Positions 23,158-31,316 of a stretch of DNA of 60,757 nt are shown here, in pieces (positions within the stretch are counted from its first letter, which is position 1; each line of letters starts with the position of its first letter). The DNA lies in assembly GCA_944363785.1 (NCBI GenBank), contig CALVVF010000008.1, positions 1-60,757 of the forward strand. Direction: 5' to 3'. The position numbers were made by a program, and so were the translations under genes. The stretch is from an uncultured Bacilli bacterium (GTDB taxonomy: Bacteria; Bacillota_I; Bacilli_A; RF39; UBA660). Below the pieces are notes generated by a model that saw only the letters and a list, made by a program, of their open reading frames with translations, was not told the origin of the DNA and did no database searches.

Positions 23158-24633
23158 TTATAAAACAATCGCAATCATATTATTAGACCCTTTATTCACA
23201 ATTTTAGTTAATGTATTTTGAAGTTTAAACCGAATATTATCCGGCATCATCATCAATTTCGATTGAATTCCTTCTTGAACAATCACATCTAGACTGCGTC
23301 CAAAGATCTCACTCTTCCAAATATTCGCTGGATTTTCATCGTAGTCTCTCATCAAGTAATCAATTAACTCTTTACTCTGTAATTCACTACCGATAATCGG
23401 TTCAAAAGTACTATTGACATCGACTCTAATCATATGAATAGATGGCGCTGTAGCTCTTAGTTTTACCCCATAACGAGGTCCTTGCTTTGTGATTTCTGGT
23501 GTATCTAACTTCATATCATCTAAAGTAGGAGAAGCAACCCCATACCCTGTTTGTTTAACCATTTTTAACGCATATTTAATTTGATCGTATTCTTTCTTTG
23601 CTTCATTAAAATCTTGGAATAAAGATAAAAGTTCTGCCTTATTGGTGACATCAATCTTTATAATATCCGTAAGAACTCGATTATATAAATCAGCTGGAGC
23701 TTCCAAATTAATAGTGACTTCACCAGTTGCCGGATCAACTTCAGAAAGATAAGATTTAGAAATACTCTCTATTCCTAAAAAATGTTGATTAATTTTTTCA
23801 ACATCACGAAGTTTATCTACTTCGACTACACTTTCACGAATTGCTTGAATATATCCTTTCTTAATCTCATTTTTCGGATTTAAAATCGCAATCCACTCTG
23901 GCATATTCACTTTAACTTCTAGAATAGGAAATTCATATAAAGCTTCTCTTAAGATATCATACATATCTTTTTGATTCATATTTTCAATATTCATCGCTAA
24001 AACTGGAACATCGTGTTCCCCACGCAACTTCTCACAAATTTTTTCGGTATCAGGAAGCATCGGATGAGTAGAATTTACAATAACGATAAAGGGTTTTCCT
24101 AATTCTTTTAATTCCCGAATAACCCGGGTTTCTGCTTCTAAATAATCACTGCGCTGAAATTCCCCAATCGAACCATCTGTCGTAACCACAATCCCGATTG
24201 TCGAGTGATCACGAATCACTTTCTCCGTTCCTACTTCAGCGGCTTCACTAAAAGCAATCGCCTCATCATACCAAGGGGTTTTAACTAACCGTGGACCATT
24301 TTCATCCTCCGCTCCCTTAGCATTATCGATTAAATAACCGACACAATCGATTAAACGAATATTACAACTAAAGTCATCAATATGAATTTTAGCAGCAGTA
24401 TTAGGCACAAATTTGGGCTCAGTCGTCATAATCGTTTTACCAGCTGCACTTTGAGGAACCTCATCTAAAGCACGTTTACGATCATATTCATCCTCAATAT
24501 TAGGAACAATAAGATTCTCCACTACTTTCTTGATAAACGTACTCTTACCCGTACGAACTGCACCTACAACACCTAGATAGATGTCCCCACCAGTACGAAG
24601 GGCTATATTCTTAATAATCGTATTTTTATCCAT
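23158..24633 (-). CDS. spoIVA: Stage IV sporulation protein A (coat basement ATPase)
   Basis: A 491-residue SpoIVA, matching the 492 of Bacillus. A TRAFAC-type ATPase domain carries the Walker A motif G24-AVRT-GKS31, with the threonine SpoIVA uses for hydrolysis and polymerisation. TTDGSIGEF and IVIVNSTHP motifs follow. The C-terminal region ends in a short hydrophobic tail (NMIAIVL) needed for SpoVM contact. It polymerises on the forespore surface as the base of the coat. ATG at 24633 is preferred over an upstream TTG. It is strong evidence that the host forms spores. Confidence 0.97.
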   Translation of the reverse strand: MDKNTIIKNIALRTGGDIYLGVVGAVRTGKSTFIKKVVENLIVPNIEDEYDRKRALDEVPQSAAGKTIMTTEPKFVPNTAAKIHIDDFSCNIRLIDCVGYLIDNAKGAEDENGPRLVKTPWYDEAIAFSEAAEVGTEKVIRDHSTIGIVVTTDGSIGEFQRSDYLEAETRVIRELKELGKPFIVIVNSTHPMLPDTEKICEKLRGEHDVPVLAMNIENMNQKDMYDILREALYEFPILEVKVNMPEWIAILNPKNEIKKGYIQAIRESVVEVDKLRDVEKINQHFLGIESISKSYLSEVDPATGEVTINLEAPADLYNRVLTDIIKIDVTNKAELLSLFQDFNEAKKEYDQIKYALKMVKQTGYGVASPTLDDMKLDTPEITKQGPRYGVKLRATAPSIHMIRVDVNSTFEPIIGSELQSKELIDYLMRDYDENPANIWKSEIFGRSLDVIVQEGIQSKLMMMPDNIRFKLQNTLTKIVNKGSNNMIAIVL

Positions 24634-24699
24634 CAAATTATCACACTCTTTCTCTTTCAATTAACTATATGAAAAGAAAAAGAGATTATACCTATTCTT

Positions 24700-24936
24700 T
24701 TAAATCATCTTATCAACATCAGGAATATTATCCTTTAAAATGGCATTGACAATCTTATCTTCTTTCTCCTTACTGACTTCTTTTCCCGTAATTCCACTGA
24801 TCTCTTGAACAAGTTCATGTAAAACTTTCTCATCCTTCATATTTGAATTTTGTAGTTTTGAAGCTAAAGATAAAATAGTATCTTTACCAATACCAGATTT
24901 ATTTTCTACTTTTTTAAAAAAAGAATCCCCAAACAT
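24700..24936 (-). CDS. spoVIF: Stage VI sporulation protein F-like
   Basis: A 78-residue helical protein opening MFGDSFFKKVENKSGIGKDT, the typical start of the SpoVIF/YjcC family, with a repeated helix-loop pattern to the end. In Bacillus SpoVIF helps assemble the spore coat under sigma-K. The start is the ATG at 24936, because the upstream GTG lies in its AGGAGG site. That site is inside a hairpin followed by T7 (24937-24968), so expression could be attenuated. It is 66 bases upstream of spoIVA on the same strand. Confidence 0.85.
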   Translation of the reverse strand: MFGDSFFKKVENKSGIGKDTILSLASKLQNSNMKDEKVLHELVQEISGITGKEVSKEKEDKIVNAILKDNIPDVDKMI

Positions 24937-24968
24937 AAAAAAACCTCCTACCACATTATATGTAGGAG
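24937..24968 (-). terminator. Terminator-like hairpin containing the spoVIF RBS
   Basis: On the minus strand CTCCTAC (24968-24962) pairs with GTAGGAG (24951-24945) around a ten-base loop, then GTTTTTTT and immediately the spoVIF ATG. The 3' arm is the spoVIF Shine-Dalgarno. Readthrough from the der operon and spoVIF translation would both depend on this fold. Confidence 0.7.
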
Positions 24969-24982
24969 ATCCATTTTGGTAA

Positions 24983-25180
24983 TCACGAAATATCGTATTT
25001 TTTATTTCCTAACTTCTTTTCATATTTTTCTCTACGTTTTTGAAACTCTAAACATTGTCTACGATATACCTCTTCAGGTACTTGATGACGTTGATACCTC
25101 TCATCTAAAATTTTCTGGGCACGATCTAACCCCTCTAATTCTGTCTTAGGATCCTTGCGATCCAAAAACCAACCAAGCAT
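24983..25180 (-). CDS. Small helical protein, unknown
   Basis: A 65-residue protein, not recognised. After a hydrophobic start (MLGWFLD) it is a highly charged helix or helical pair (LDRAQKILDERYQRHQVPEE, then VYRRQCLEFQKRREKYEKK). The spacing loosely recalls SHOCT-type oligomerisation motifs. It shares one base with the upstream gene (TAATG), with AGGAGG inside that gene's end, so it is the third gene of a der operon. Probably cytosolic and possibly a partner of the 142-residue protein. Confidence 0.65.
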   Translation of the reverse strand: MLGWFLDRKDPKTELEGLDRAQKILDERYQRHQVPEEVYRRQCLEFQKRREKYEKKLGNKKYDIS

Positions 25181-25608
25181 TATTTTTCCTCCTCCTTAGT
25201 TTTAATCACATCTACAATCTCATTCCGCCACTTTTCTAAAGATGCATTCATAATCAAAAACTCAATATTTACTCTATTATTAGGAAGCGGATGATAAAGA
25301 GAAATTCCTACCTTATCATCAGTAAAATATAAATCGTAGCCAAAAAGATAGGCCTTAATGATATTTTGAAATATGGCTTCATAAACCGTAACAATATTCT
25401 TAGAAGGAACTCCTAAGTTATAGTACTGTTCATAAGCTGTTTTTTCTACTTTTACATGCATCCCACAATTCATACCATCTTCTAATTTTACAGAGTAGAA
25501 TTCAATCAAACCTGTAATATCTTTACCATAAGTTAGAATTTGATCGATAAATTCTAATACTACATTACTTCTATCATTAGCGATAAGAAGAGCTTCTTGC
25601 TTCTTCAT
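25180..25608 (-). CDS. Conserved protein downstream of der, unknown
   Basis: A 142-residue cytosolic protein with mixed alpha/beta composition; I do not recognise it. Visible traits are an N-terminal helix (KKQEALLIANDRSNVVLEFI), then beta-rich hydrophobic segments (LIEFYSVKLEDGMNCGMHVK) and a charged C-terminal helix. It overlaps der by one base on one side and the 65-residue gene by one base on the other. It is thus tightly co-translated with the ribosome-assembly GTPase Der. A role linked to ribosome assembly or sporulation is possible but not shown. Confidence 0.7.
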   Translation of the reverse strand: MKKQEALLIANDRSNVVLEFIDQILTYGKDITGLIEFYSVKLEDGMNCGMHVKVEKTAYEQYYNLGVPSKNIVTVYEAIFQNIIKAYLFGYDLYFTDDKVGISLYHPLPNNRVNIEFLIMNASLEKWRNEIVDVIKTKEEEK

Positions 25609-26918
25609 TAAGCATCTTCTCCTCTGTTTTTAAATTGTAAAACAATAGGTGTACCAGTAAAATCAAAATTCTCTCGTAATTTATTCTCAAGATAACGTTC
25701 GTAAGAAAAATGAACTAAACCTTTATTATTCACTTGAAAAGTAAATTTAGGTGGCTTGATTCCTGATTGATGAACAAAATAAATCTTTAACCGTTTTCCT
25801 TTATACGAAGGAGGTAAATTAAGGGCATAACTATCAGCAATTACATCGTTTAAAACACTTGTCTTCACTTCACGACGAATATTTTCAGCAACTTGTAAAA
25901 CTTCAGGCATCAACGTATGAATTCGTTTTTTCGTTAAGGCAGATAAGAAGACAATCGGCGCATAACGTAAAAACTGAAACTCATTACGAAGCATCGTCGT
26001 ATACTCTTTAATATTAGGATTTTCTACTGTATCCCATTTATTCACAACTAGAATTAATCCTTTTCCCTTCTCTAAGGCATAACCAGCTATATGTTTATCT
26101 TGTTCAATAACCCCTTCTTCAGCATTGATGACGAGTAGACAAAGATCACTTCGATCAATTGCTTTTAAACTACGAAGTAAACTGTATTTTTCAACACTTT
26201 CAAAAATCTTACCTTTCTTTCTCATCCCCGCAGTATCGATAATGACAAATTCTTCATTATGATATTTAAAAACACTATCTACAGAATCTCTAGTCGTACC
26301 TGCAACATCACTGACAATCACTCTTTCTTCGTTTAATAACGCATTAATTAAACTACTTTTTCCGACATTAGGACGCCCGATAACCGAAAACTTTATTCTC
26401 GAATCTTCTTCCTCTTCTACCACCTCAGAAAAATCAGCAACAATAGCATCCAACAATTCATAAATTCCATTATTGTGTTCTGCACTAATAGGAATATATT
26501 CAGAAAAACCAAGTTCATAAAAATCATAAATATGTTCAGAAGAGCGCTTATGATCAACCTTATTAATCGCTACGATCACTCTTTTTCCACTCTTAAATAA
26601 CATGGCACTAACTTCTTTATCATTAGCTGTTAACCCTTCTTTACCATCCACTACAAAAACAACAACATCACTCTCTTCGATAGCAATCTCAGCTTGTACT
26701 TTAATTTCATCTTGAAAAAGATTACTACTAATATCAATCCCACCAGTATCAATTAAAGAAAAATGATAATTCTTATAATAGACATCCCCGTAGATACGAT
26801 CCCTTGTTACACCTGGAAAGTCTTCAATAATCGATACCTTAGTACCAATTAATTTATTAAACAATGTACTTTTTCCGACATTAGGACGTCCTACTAACGC
26901 TACAACAGGAATTTTCAT
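25608..26918 (-). CDS. der: Ribosome assembly GTPase Der (EngA)
   Basis: A 436-residue double-GTPase. The first G domain has GRPNVGKSTLF near residue 9 and DTGG. The second has GRPNVGKSSLI near residue 182, DTAG and NKWD. A C-terminal KH-like domain ending KNRGEDA follows. It is essential for 50S subunit maturation. ATG follows GGAGGTGG. It leads an operon with two small unknown genes. Length equals the Bacillus protein (436). Confidence 0.97.
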   Translation of the reverse strand: MKIPVVALVGRPNVGKSTLFNKLIGTKVSIIEDFPGVTRDRIYGDVYYKNYHFSLIDTGGIDISSNLFQDEIKVQAEIAIEESDVVVFVVDGKEGLTANDKEVSAMLFKSGKRVIVAINKVDHKRSSEHIYDFYELGFSEYIPISAEHNNGIYELLDAIVADFSEVVEEEEDSRIKFSVIGRPNVGKSSLINALLNEERVIVSDVAGTTRDSVDSVFKYHNEEFVIIDTAGMRKKGKIFESVEKYSLLRSLKAIDRSDLCLLVINAEEGVIEQDKHIAGYALEKGKGLILVVNKWDTVENPNIKEYTTMLRNEFQFLRYAPIVFLSALTKKRIHTLMPEVLQVAENIRREVKTSVLNDVIADSYALNLPPSYKGKRLKIYFVHQSGIKPPKFTFQVNNKGLVHFSYERYLENKLRENFDFTGTPIVLQFKNRGEDA

Positions 26919-26994
26919 CTAACCACCTCCATATAACTCGTACCTATTTTATCATAAATCCATAATAAAGAAAAGAAAAAAACTTATTACGAAC

Positions 26995-27029
26995 TTTAAT
27001 CAAACAGCATACTCCCATACTTGATTAAA
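26995..27029. repeat. Inverted repeat upstream of der
   Basis: TTTAATCAA and TTGATTAAA (9 bp perfect) around a 17-base loop, in the divergent gap between der and the GDPD-like gene. No T-tract follows, so an operator or mRNA leader structure is more likely than a terminator. Confidence 0.4.
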
Positions 27030-27194
27030 AATTTATTAATACAGTTCAGAATTTCGATAGATAAAATACAACCAAAACACTCATATTATCACAAACTCTA
27101 ACAGATAAAAGATTATCTCTATTAAACACCAACTAATAATCTATCAAGTGGGATAAAAACATAAATATAGTCATAAAATAAAGTGGTGATCAAA

Positions 27195-27923
27195 ATGAAA
27201 ATAATCGCTCAAAAAAGTGCTGCGATGAATAGTGAAGATTTTTTTAACAATGCCCTATCAAAAAACTATATTGATGGAATAAACCTAAATGTTGCCCTAA
27301 CTTCCGACAATAAAATTGTCGTTTTCAATAATACTTCAACTGAGCAAGCAATTATTAATACAATCGATAATAGTACCTTAGATCAATTAGGAAATTACGA
27401 TATAATTACCTTAGAAGAAACCTTAGATCAATTAAATCAAAAACAATCAACCAAAGAGATCTACATCAATGTAATTCCCTTTAAAACAGGAATTTTAACC
27501 GATGAAACAATAGAAAAAGTAATCAATAAAATGAATCAATATATCGATAATCTAAAAACAATCATTGAAAAGCATTCTAATCTTCCTATCCATGTACATA
27601 GTATCAATCGTAACTTAGTATCCATGATGAAAAACAAAATAAAAAATATCCCCGTAGGATTCGTGATTTATACTGGGGATTTAAACTTTATCGATGTAAA
27701 TTATTACGTATTTACCATGAATGTCTATGATGAAGCCATCATCGATCAATTATTACAAAAAAATAAAGGAATTATCCTATATATTAATTCTGATTATTAT
27801 CTATCTATTGTCTATCAAGGCTTTATCCAAGAACAACAAAATGAAGTAGTCACTAAATTAATCGATCAAATCTCTATCATTAGTAACTACCCCGAAATTA
27901 TCTATAAATTATTTAAGACTTAA
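27195..27923 (+). CDS. GDPD-like TIM-barrel protein lacking catalytic residues
   Basis: A 242-residue protein whose layout tracks glycerophosphodiesterases: DGINLNVALTSDNKIVVFNN stands where active enzymes have ELDV-x-T-x-DG-x-V-V-x-HD, and ITLEETLDQLNQ matches the PTLEEVL helix. The metal-binding E-x-D becomes N-x-N, the HD pair becomes NN, and the N-terminal HRG motif is missing. Catalysis is therefore unlikely. No signal peptide. ATG at 27195 follows GGTGATC. It may be a lipid-headgroup binding protein. It overlaps the convergent gene by 11 bases. Confidence 0.65.
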   Translation: MKIIAQKSAAMNSEDFFNNALSKNYIDGINLNVALTSDNKIVVFNNTSTEQAIINTIDNSTLDQLGNYDIITLEETLDQLNQKQSTKEIYINVIPFKTGILTDETIEKVINKMNQYIDNLKTIIEKHSNLPIHVHSINRNLVSMMKNKIKNIPVGFVIYTGDLNFIDVNYYVFTMNVYDEAIIDQLLQKNKGIILYINSDYYLSIVYQGFIQEQQNEVVTKLIDQISIISNYPEIIYKLFKT

Positions 27924-28359
27924 GAAATGGTAAAAATAATCTCCCATTATTCATTACTTTTTTAGCTTCCTCCCCATAGACAAGCCTACCGTACTCAAAT
28001 AGATCAAATTTATCGTTTAAACGATCGTAATCCACATAATATTTCCCCTGATAAAACCATTTCTTCCCCTCAAGATAATAGAAGTCTTCAAACTCAAATA
28101 AAACCGTACTATTTAGTAATAAATCAACATCAAAATCAACTTTACCAAGTGGTGATATTTGTGAAAACTCCATAATCACAACCCGAGTCTTCCAATAGAT
28201 CAATAAACGATAAGAACCAGAAAAAATATAATGATAAACTTTCTCTAAGTGATGACTGATCATTTTAATAAATAATAAAATAGTCTCTTCATCAGAAAGA
28301 CTAACTTCATCATAATAAATTACTGTAAAACAGTCTTTATCCTTAAACTCTACTTTCAA
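27913..28359 (-). CDS. Conserved protein, unknown (149 aa)
   Basis: An acidic and aromatic-rich protein of about 149 residues with no recognised motif. It begins KVEFKDKDCFTVIYYDEVSL and contains a likely beta-sheet core (YRLLIYWKTRVVIMEF) and a Tyr-rich segment (YYLEGKKWFYQGKYYVDYD). No signal or membrane helix. GTG at 28368 is within GGTGG, so I take TTG at 28359 as the likelier start. It is convergent and overlapping with the GDPD-like gene, and downstream of engB on the same strand but beyond its terminator. Confidence 0.6.
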   Translation of the reverse strand: MKVEFKDKDCFTVIYYDEVSLSDEETILLFIKMISHHLEKVYHYIFSGSYRLLIYWKTRVVIMEFSQISPLGKVDFDVDLLLNSTVLFEFEDFYYLEGKKWFYQGKYYVDYDRLNDKFDLFEYGRLVYGEEAKKVMNNGRLFLPFLKS

Positions 28360-28403
28360 ATATACCACCTATCATATCATATGAAAATAGATGACTTTTT
28401 GAA

Positions 28404-28446
28404 AATAAAAAAAGAAGAGTTAAATCATTTCAACTGTCAACTCTTC
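28404..28446 (-). terminator. Terminator overlapping the engB 3' end
   Basis: A perfect minus-strand stem GAAGAGTT/AACTCTTC followed by TTTTTTTATTTTC. The 5' arm encodes the last Glu-Glu-Leu region of engB, and the stop lies in the loop and 3' arm. Confidence 0.85.
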
Positions 28447-29013
28447 AATCTTCTTTAATACATCTTCTCTACCTAATTTAGTAACACTAGAAAATAAAAC
28501 AAGATCATCCCCTACGACTAAGTCTAAAGTATCAAGAATTTGTTTTTTATTCTTTTCCATTTTACTAGACCCTACTTTATCTACTTTAGTCGCAATAACG
28601 GTTACTGGAATATTATAGTATTTTAAGAAATTATACATCAATAAATCATCTTCAGTAGGTTTATGTCGAAAATCAATCAACATAAATACTCGTTTTAAGT
28701 TTTCTCGTTTTTCTAGGTATTCTTCGATCATTTTACCAAATTTTTCTTGTGTTCTTCGATCTACGGCTGCATAACCATATCCCGGTACATCAACCAAATA
28801 GAATACTTTATTAACTAAGTAAAAATTTAATGTCTGTGTTTTACCAGGTCGAGAAGAAATACGGGCGATATTTTTACGATTAACTAAGCAGTTAATAAAA
28901 CTACTTTTCCCCACATTACTTCTCCCTACTAACATAAATTCCGGTAATTGTTGAGGGGGGTATTGACTACGTCTAACCGCACTAATCACAAGAGAAACAT
29001 CACTGATTTTCAT
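28420..29013 (-). CDS. engB: Ribosome biogenesis GTPase EngB (YsxC/YihA)
   Basis: A 197-residue TrmE-Era-EngA-type GTPase. G1 GRSNVGKSSF, the switch region ISSRPGKTQTLNFY, G3 DVPGYG and G4 TKVDK are all present. It acts in late 50S assembly. Two in-frame ATGs (29019, 29013) follow one AAGGAGG; the second has the better spacing. The start overlaps the end of the DHH gene, so the operon ackA, DHH gene, engB is translationally linked. Confidence 0.95.
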   Translation of the reverse strand: MKISDVSLVISAVRRSQYPPQQLPEFMLVGRSNVGKSSFINCLVNRKNIARISSRPGKTQTLNFYLVNKVFYLVDVPGYGYAAVDRRTQEKFGKMIEEYLEKRENLKRVFMLIDFRHKPTEDDLLMYNFLKYYNIPVTVIATKVDKVGSSKMEKNKKQILDTLDLVVGDDLVLFSSVTKLGREDVLKKIEELTVEMI

Positions 29014-29971
29014 TCTCATCCACCTCCTTATTTTGAATATACTTCTGACATTCCCGATCTAAATCATTAACCAATAATTTTGCTTCTTCTAACGAAGTAA
29101 CTCTAGCTCCTGATGCGAATTTATGACCACCACCATGATAAGCTTCAGCCACTTTATTCACAACAGGACCACGAGAACGAATATTAATTTTAATGATATC
29201 GTTCTTTTTATCTTCGGAAATCATTACCCAAACAAATACTTCATCGATATAATTAAAGTTATTCACCATATTGCCAGCAGAACCAACATCAGCATCAAAC
29301 TTATTTAAAATATCACTCGTTAACTCTACATAGCCAACTCCATGTTCAGTTACTTTCATATTTTGTCCAATATAGCCTTGTAAACGAACTTCATGAAGCG
29401 GACGCATATATAAATTCTGATATAACTTCGTAATATCTAATGAATATTCTTTCATAATCTTGGAAAGAAGAGAAAAAGTAACCGCATCAGAATTAAATAA
29501 GAAACGATTAGTATCAGAAGCAAGACCTATAAATAATTTTTCAATTACAGAACGATTTCTTTTTAATTTAGATTTATAAAGCAATTCTAAAACCATCTGA
29601 CTAGCTGATGAATTTCTATCATCTATCCATTCAAGATCACAAAACTTTTCAACAAAAGGATGATGATCTATTTTAATTTTATAAGCAAACTGATCGACTT
29701 CTGGTGAATCTACTCGTCGTTTATCTGGGGTATCTACAACGATCAATAAAGCCTTACTATAATCGATATCCTCTAATTTATCTAAAGAGCCCAAATAAGC
29801 AAATCTTGCTCCACCGGTTCCAACCGCAAATACTTGTTTTTTTGGAAAAGAAAGCTCTATTGCTTCTTTCAAACCAAGTTGACTAGCCATCGCATCAGGA
29901 TCAACCCCAATATGCCTAGCTATCACAATTGTATTGTATTTTTTGATTGCTTTATAAATTTTTTTATACAT
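29000..29971 (-). CDS. nrnA: DHH/DHHA1 phosphoesterase, NrnA-like
   Basis: A 323-residue two-domain phosphoesterase. The DHH domain has RHIGVDPDAMASQ, the metal aspartate in VVDTPD, and KIDHHPF. The DHHA1 domain has the substrate loop AYHGGGHKFASGA near the end. NrnA degrades 2-5 nt RNAs and dephosphorylates pAp; the related GdpP/DhhP enzymes hydrolyse cyclic dinucleotides, so activity is inferred. The ATG at 29971 follows AGGAAG; an upstream TTG is unlikely. It lies 10 bases after ackA. Confidence 0.9.
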   Translation of the reverse strand: MYKKIYKAIKKYNTIVIARHIGVDPDAMASQLGLKEAIELSFPKKQVFAVGTGGARFAYLGSLDKLEDIDYSKALLIVVDTPDKRRVDSPEVDQFAYKIKIDHHPFVEKFCDLEWIDDRNSSASQMVLELLYKSKLKRNRSVIEKLFIGLASDTNRFLFNSDAVTFSLLSKIMKEYSLDITKLYQNLYMRPLHEVRLQGYIGQNMKVTEHGVGYVELTSDILNKFDADVGSAGNMVNNFNYIDEVFVWVMISEDKKNDIIKINIRSRGPVVNKVAEAYHGGGHKFASGARVTSLEEAKLLVNDLDRECQKYIQNKEVDENENQ

Positions 29972-29981
29972 AATTATCTTC

Positions 29982-31169
29982 CTATCTATTTTCTTCAATT
30001 AAAGAAACGGTATCTAAAGCGATCATTAATTCCTCATTAGTAGGAACAACATAACAAGTAACACTAGAGTCATCACTACTAATCTTAGCCTCTTCCCCTT
30101 GAACTTGATTACGTTTAGAATCAATCTTTACTCCTAAACAAGCAAGTTGTTCAAGAATAGCTTGACGTACTTCACGAGCATTTTCTCCAAGTCCAGCAGT
30201 AAAGCAAATAATATCTGCTCCACCTAATTCTACATAATAGCTCGCAATATAATGAACTACTGTACGTACATATTTATCAAAAGCTAGTTTACATTGTTCA
30301 TTACCAGCTTCAACACCCGCATAAACATCTCTAAAGTCACTACCATATTGACTTAATCCTAAGAAACCAGATTGTTTATTTAAGATATTCATCACATCTT
30401 CAACAGGTAACCCTTCTTTATCCATGATATAAGGGATAATAGATGGATCGATATCTCCACTACGAGTACCCATCATAATTCCTGCAAGTGGAGTAAAGCC
30501 CATAGTGGTATCGATACATTTACCATTTTTAACTGCCGAGATACTACCTCCACTACCTAAATGACAAATAATTGCTCGATAGTCTTCACGTCCTAAAAGA
30601 CGAGGAATCTGTTTACTGATATAACAGTGACTAGTTCCATGAAAACCATATTTTCTAACTCCATATTTCGTATACCATTCATAAGGTACTGGGTACATAT
30701 AACTAACTGCATCCATCGTTTGATGAAAAGCAGTATCAAATACACCAACCATCAAAACATTAGGTAAGGCAGCTCTAACCGCTTCAATTCCCAAAATATT
30801 AGCTGGATTATGAAGTGGAGCAAGTTCAGAATACTTACGTAAATCTTCGATTACTTCATCGGTAATCACAACTGAAGATTTATATTTATCTCCTCCATGA
30901 ACTAAACGATGTCCTACTCCATCAATTTCTTCTAAAGATTGGATAATACCAAGTGTTACCAAACGATCAAGTAAAACTTCAACCGCTACAGTATGATTAG
31001 GCATATCTATTTCTTCTTTTATTTTTTCTCCACGATACTTAATCGTATAAAAACTACCCTCTAACGTCACACGTTCAAAATATCCAGAAGCAATACATTC
31101 CTTTTTGTCCATCTCAAACAAACTAAATTTAAGTGAACTACTTCCTGCATTAATAGACATTATCTTCAT
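29982..31169 (-). CDS. ackA: Acetate kinase (copy 1)
   Basis: A 395-residue ASKHA-family kinase. The signature NAGSSSLKF, substrate residues in GHRLVHGG, the catalytic VFDTAFHQTM, GTSHCYIS, and GFTPLAGIMMGTRSGDIDP are all in order. It makes ATP and acetate from acetyl phosphate. ATG at 31169 follows AGAGGGAAG. It heads an operon with the DHH phosphoesterase and engB. A second, clearly different acetate kinase lies at 59412-60605. Confidence 0.97.
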   Translation of the reverse strand: MKIMSINAGSSSLKFSLFEMDKKECIASGYFERVTLEGSFYTIKYRGEKIKEEIDMPNHTVAVEVLLDRLVTLGIIQSLEEIDGVGHRLVHGGDKYKSSVVITDEVIEDLRKYSELAPLHNPANILGIEAVRAALPNVLMVGVFDTAFHQTMDAVSYMYPVPYEWYTKYGVRKYGFHGTSHCYISKQIPRLLGREDYRAIICHLGSGGSISAVKNGKCIDTTMGFTPLAGIMMGTRSGDIDPSIIPYIMDKEGLPVEDVMNILNKQSGFLGLSQYGSDFRDVYAGVEAGNEQCKLAFDKYVRTVVHYIASYYVELGGADIICFTAGLGENAREVRQAILEQLACLGVKIDSKRNQVQGEEAKISSDDSSVTCYVVPTNEELMIALDTVSLIEENR

Positions 31170-31272
31170 ATACTTCCCTCTTTCTAACAATAACATTATA
31201 CAATAAATGAAAACATTTGAAAAGGAAAAAGAGAGTTCACTTTCTATTTCAAACCCAGAAGCAAGATAAAAA

Positions 31273-31298
31273 CAAAAAAAGAACTAGGTACCCCTAGT
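31273..31298 (-). terminator. Terminator below the first lectin-like gene
   Basis: The minus-strand stem ACTAGG/CCTAGT with four loop bases, then TCTTTTTTT. It separates the surface island from ackA. Confidence 0.75.
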
Positions 31299-31316
31299 AT
31301 CTTTAAAAGTAAAATA

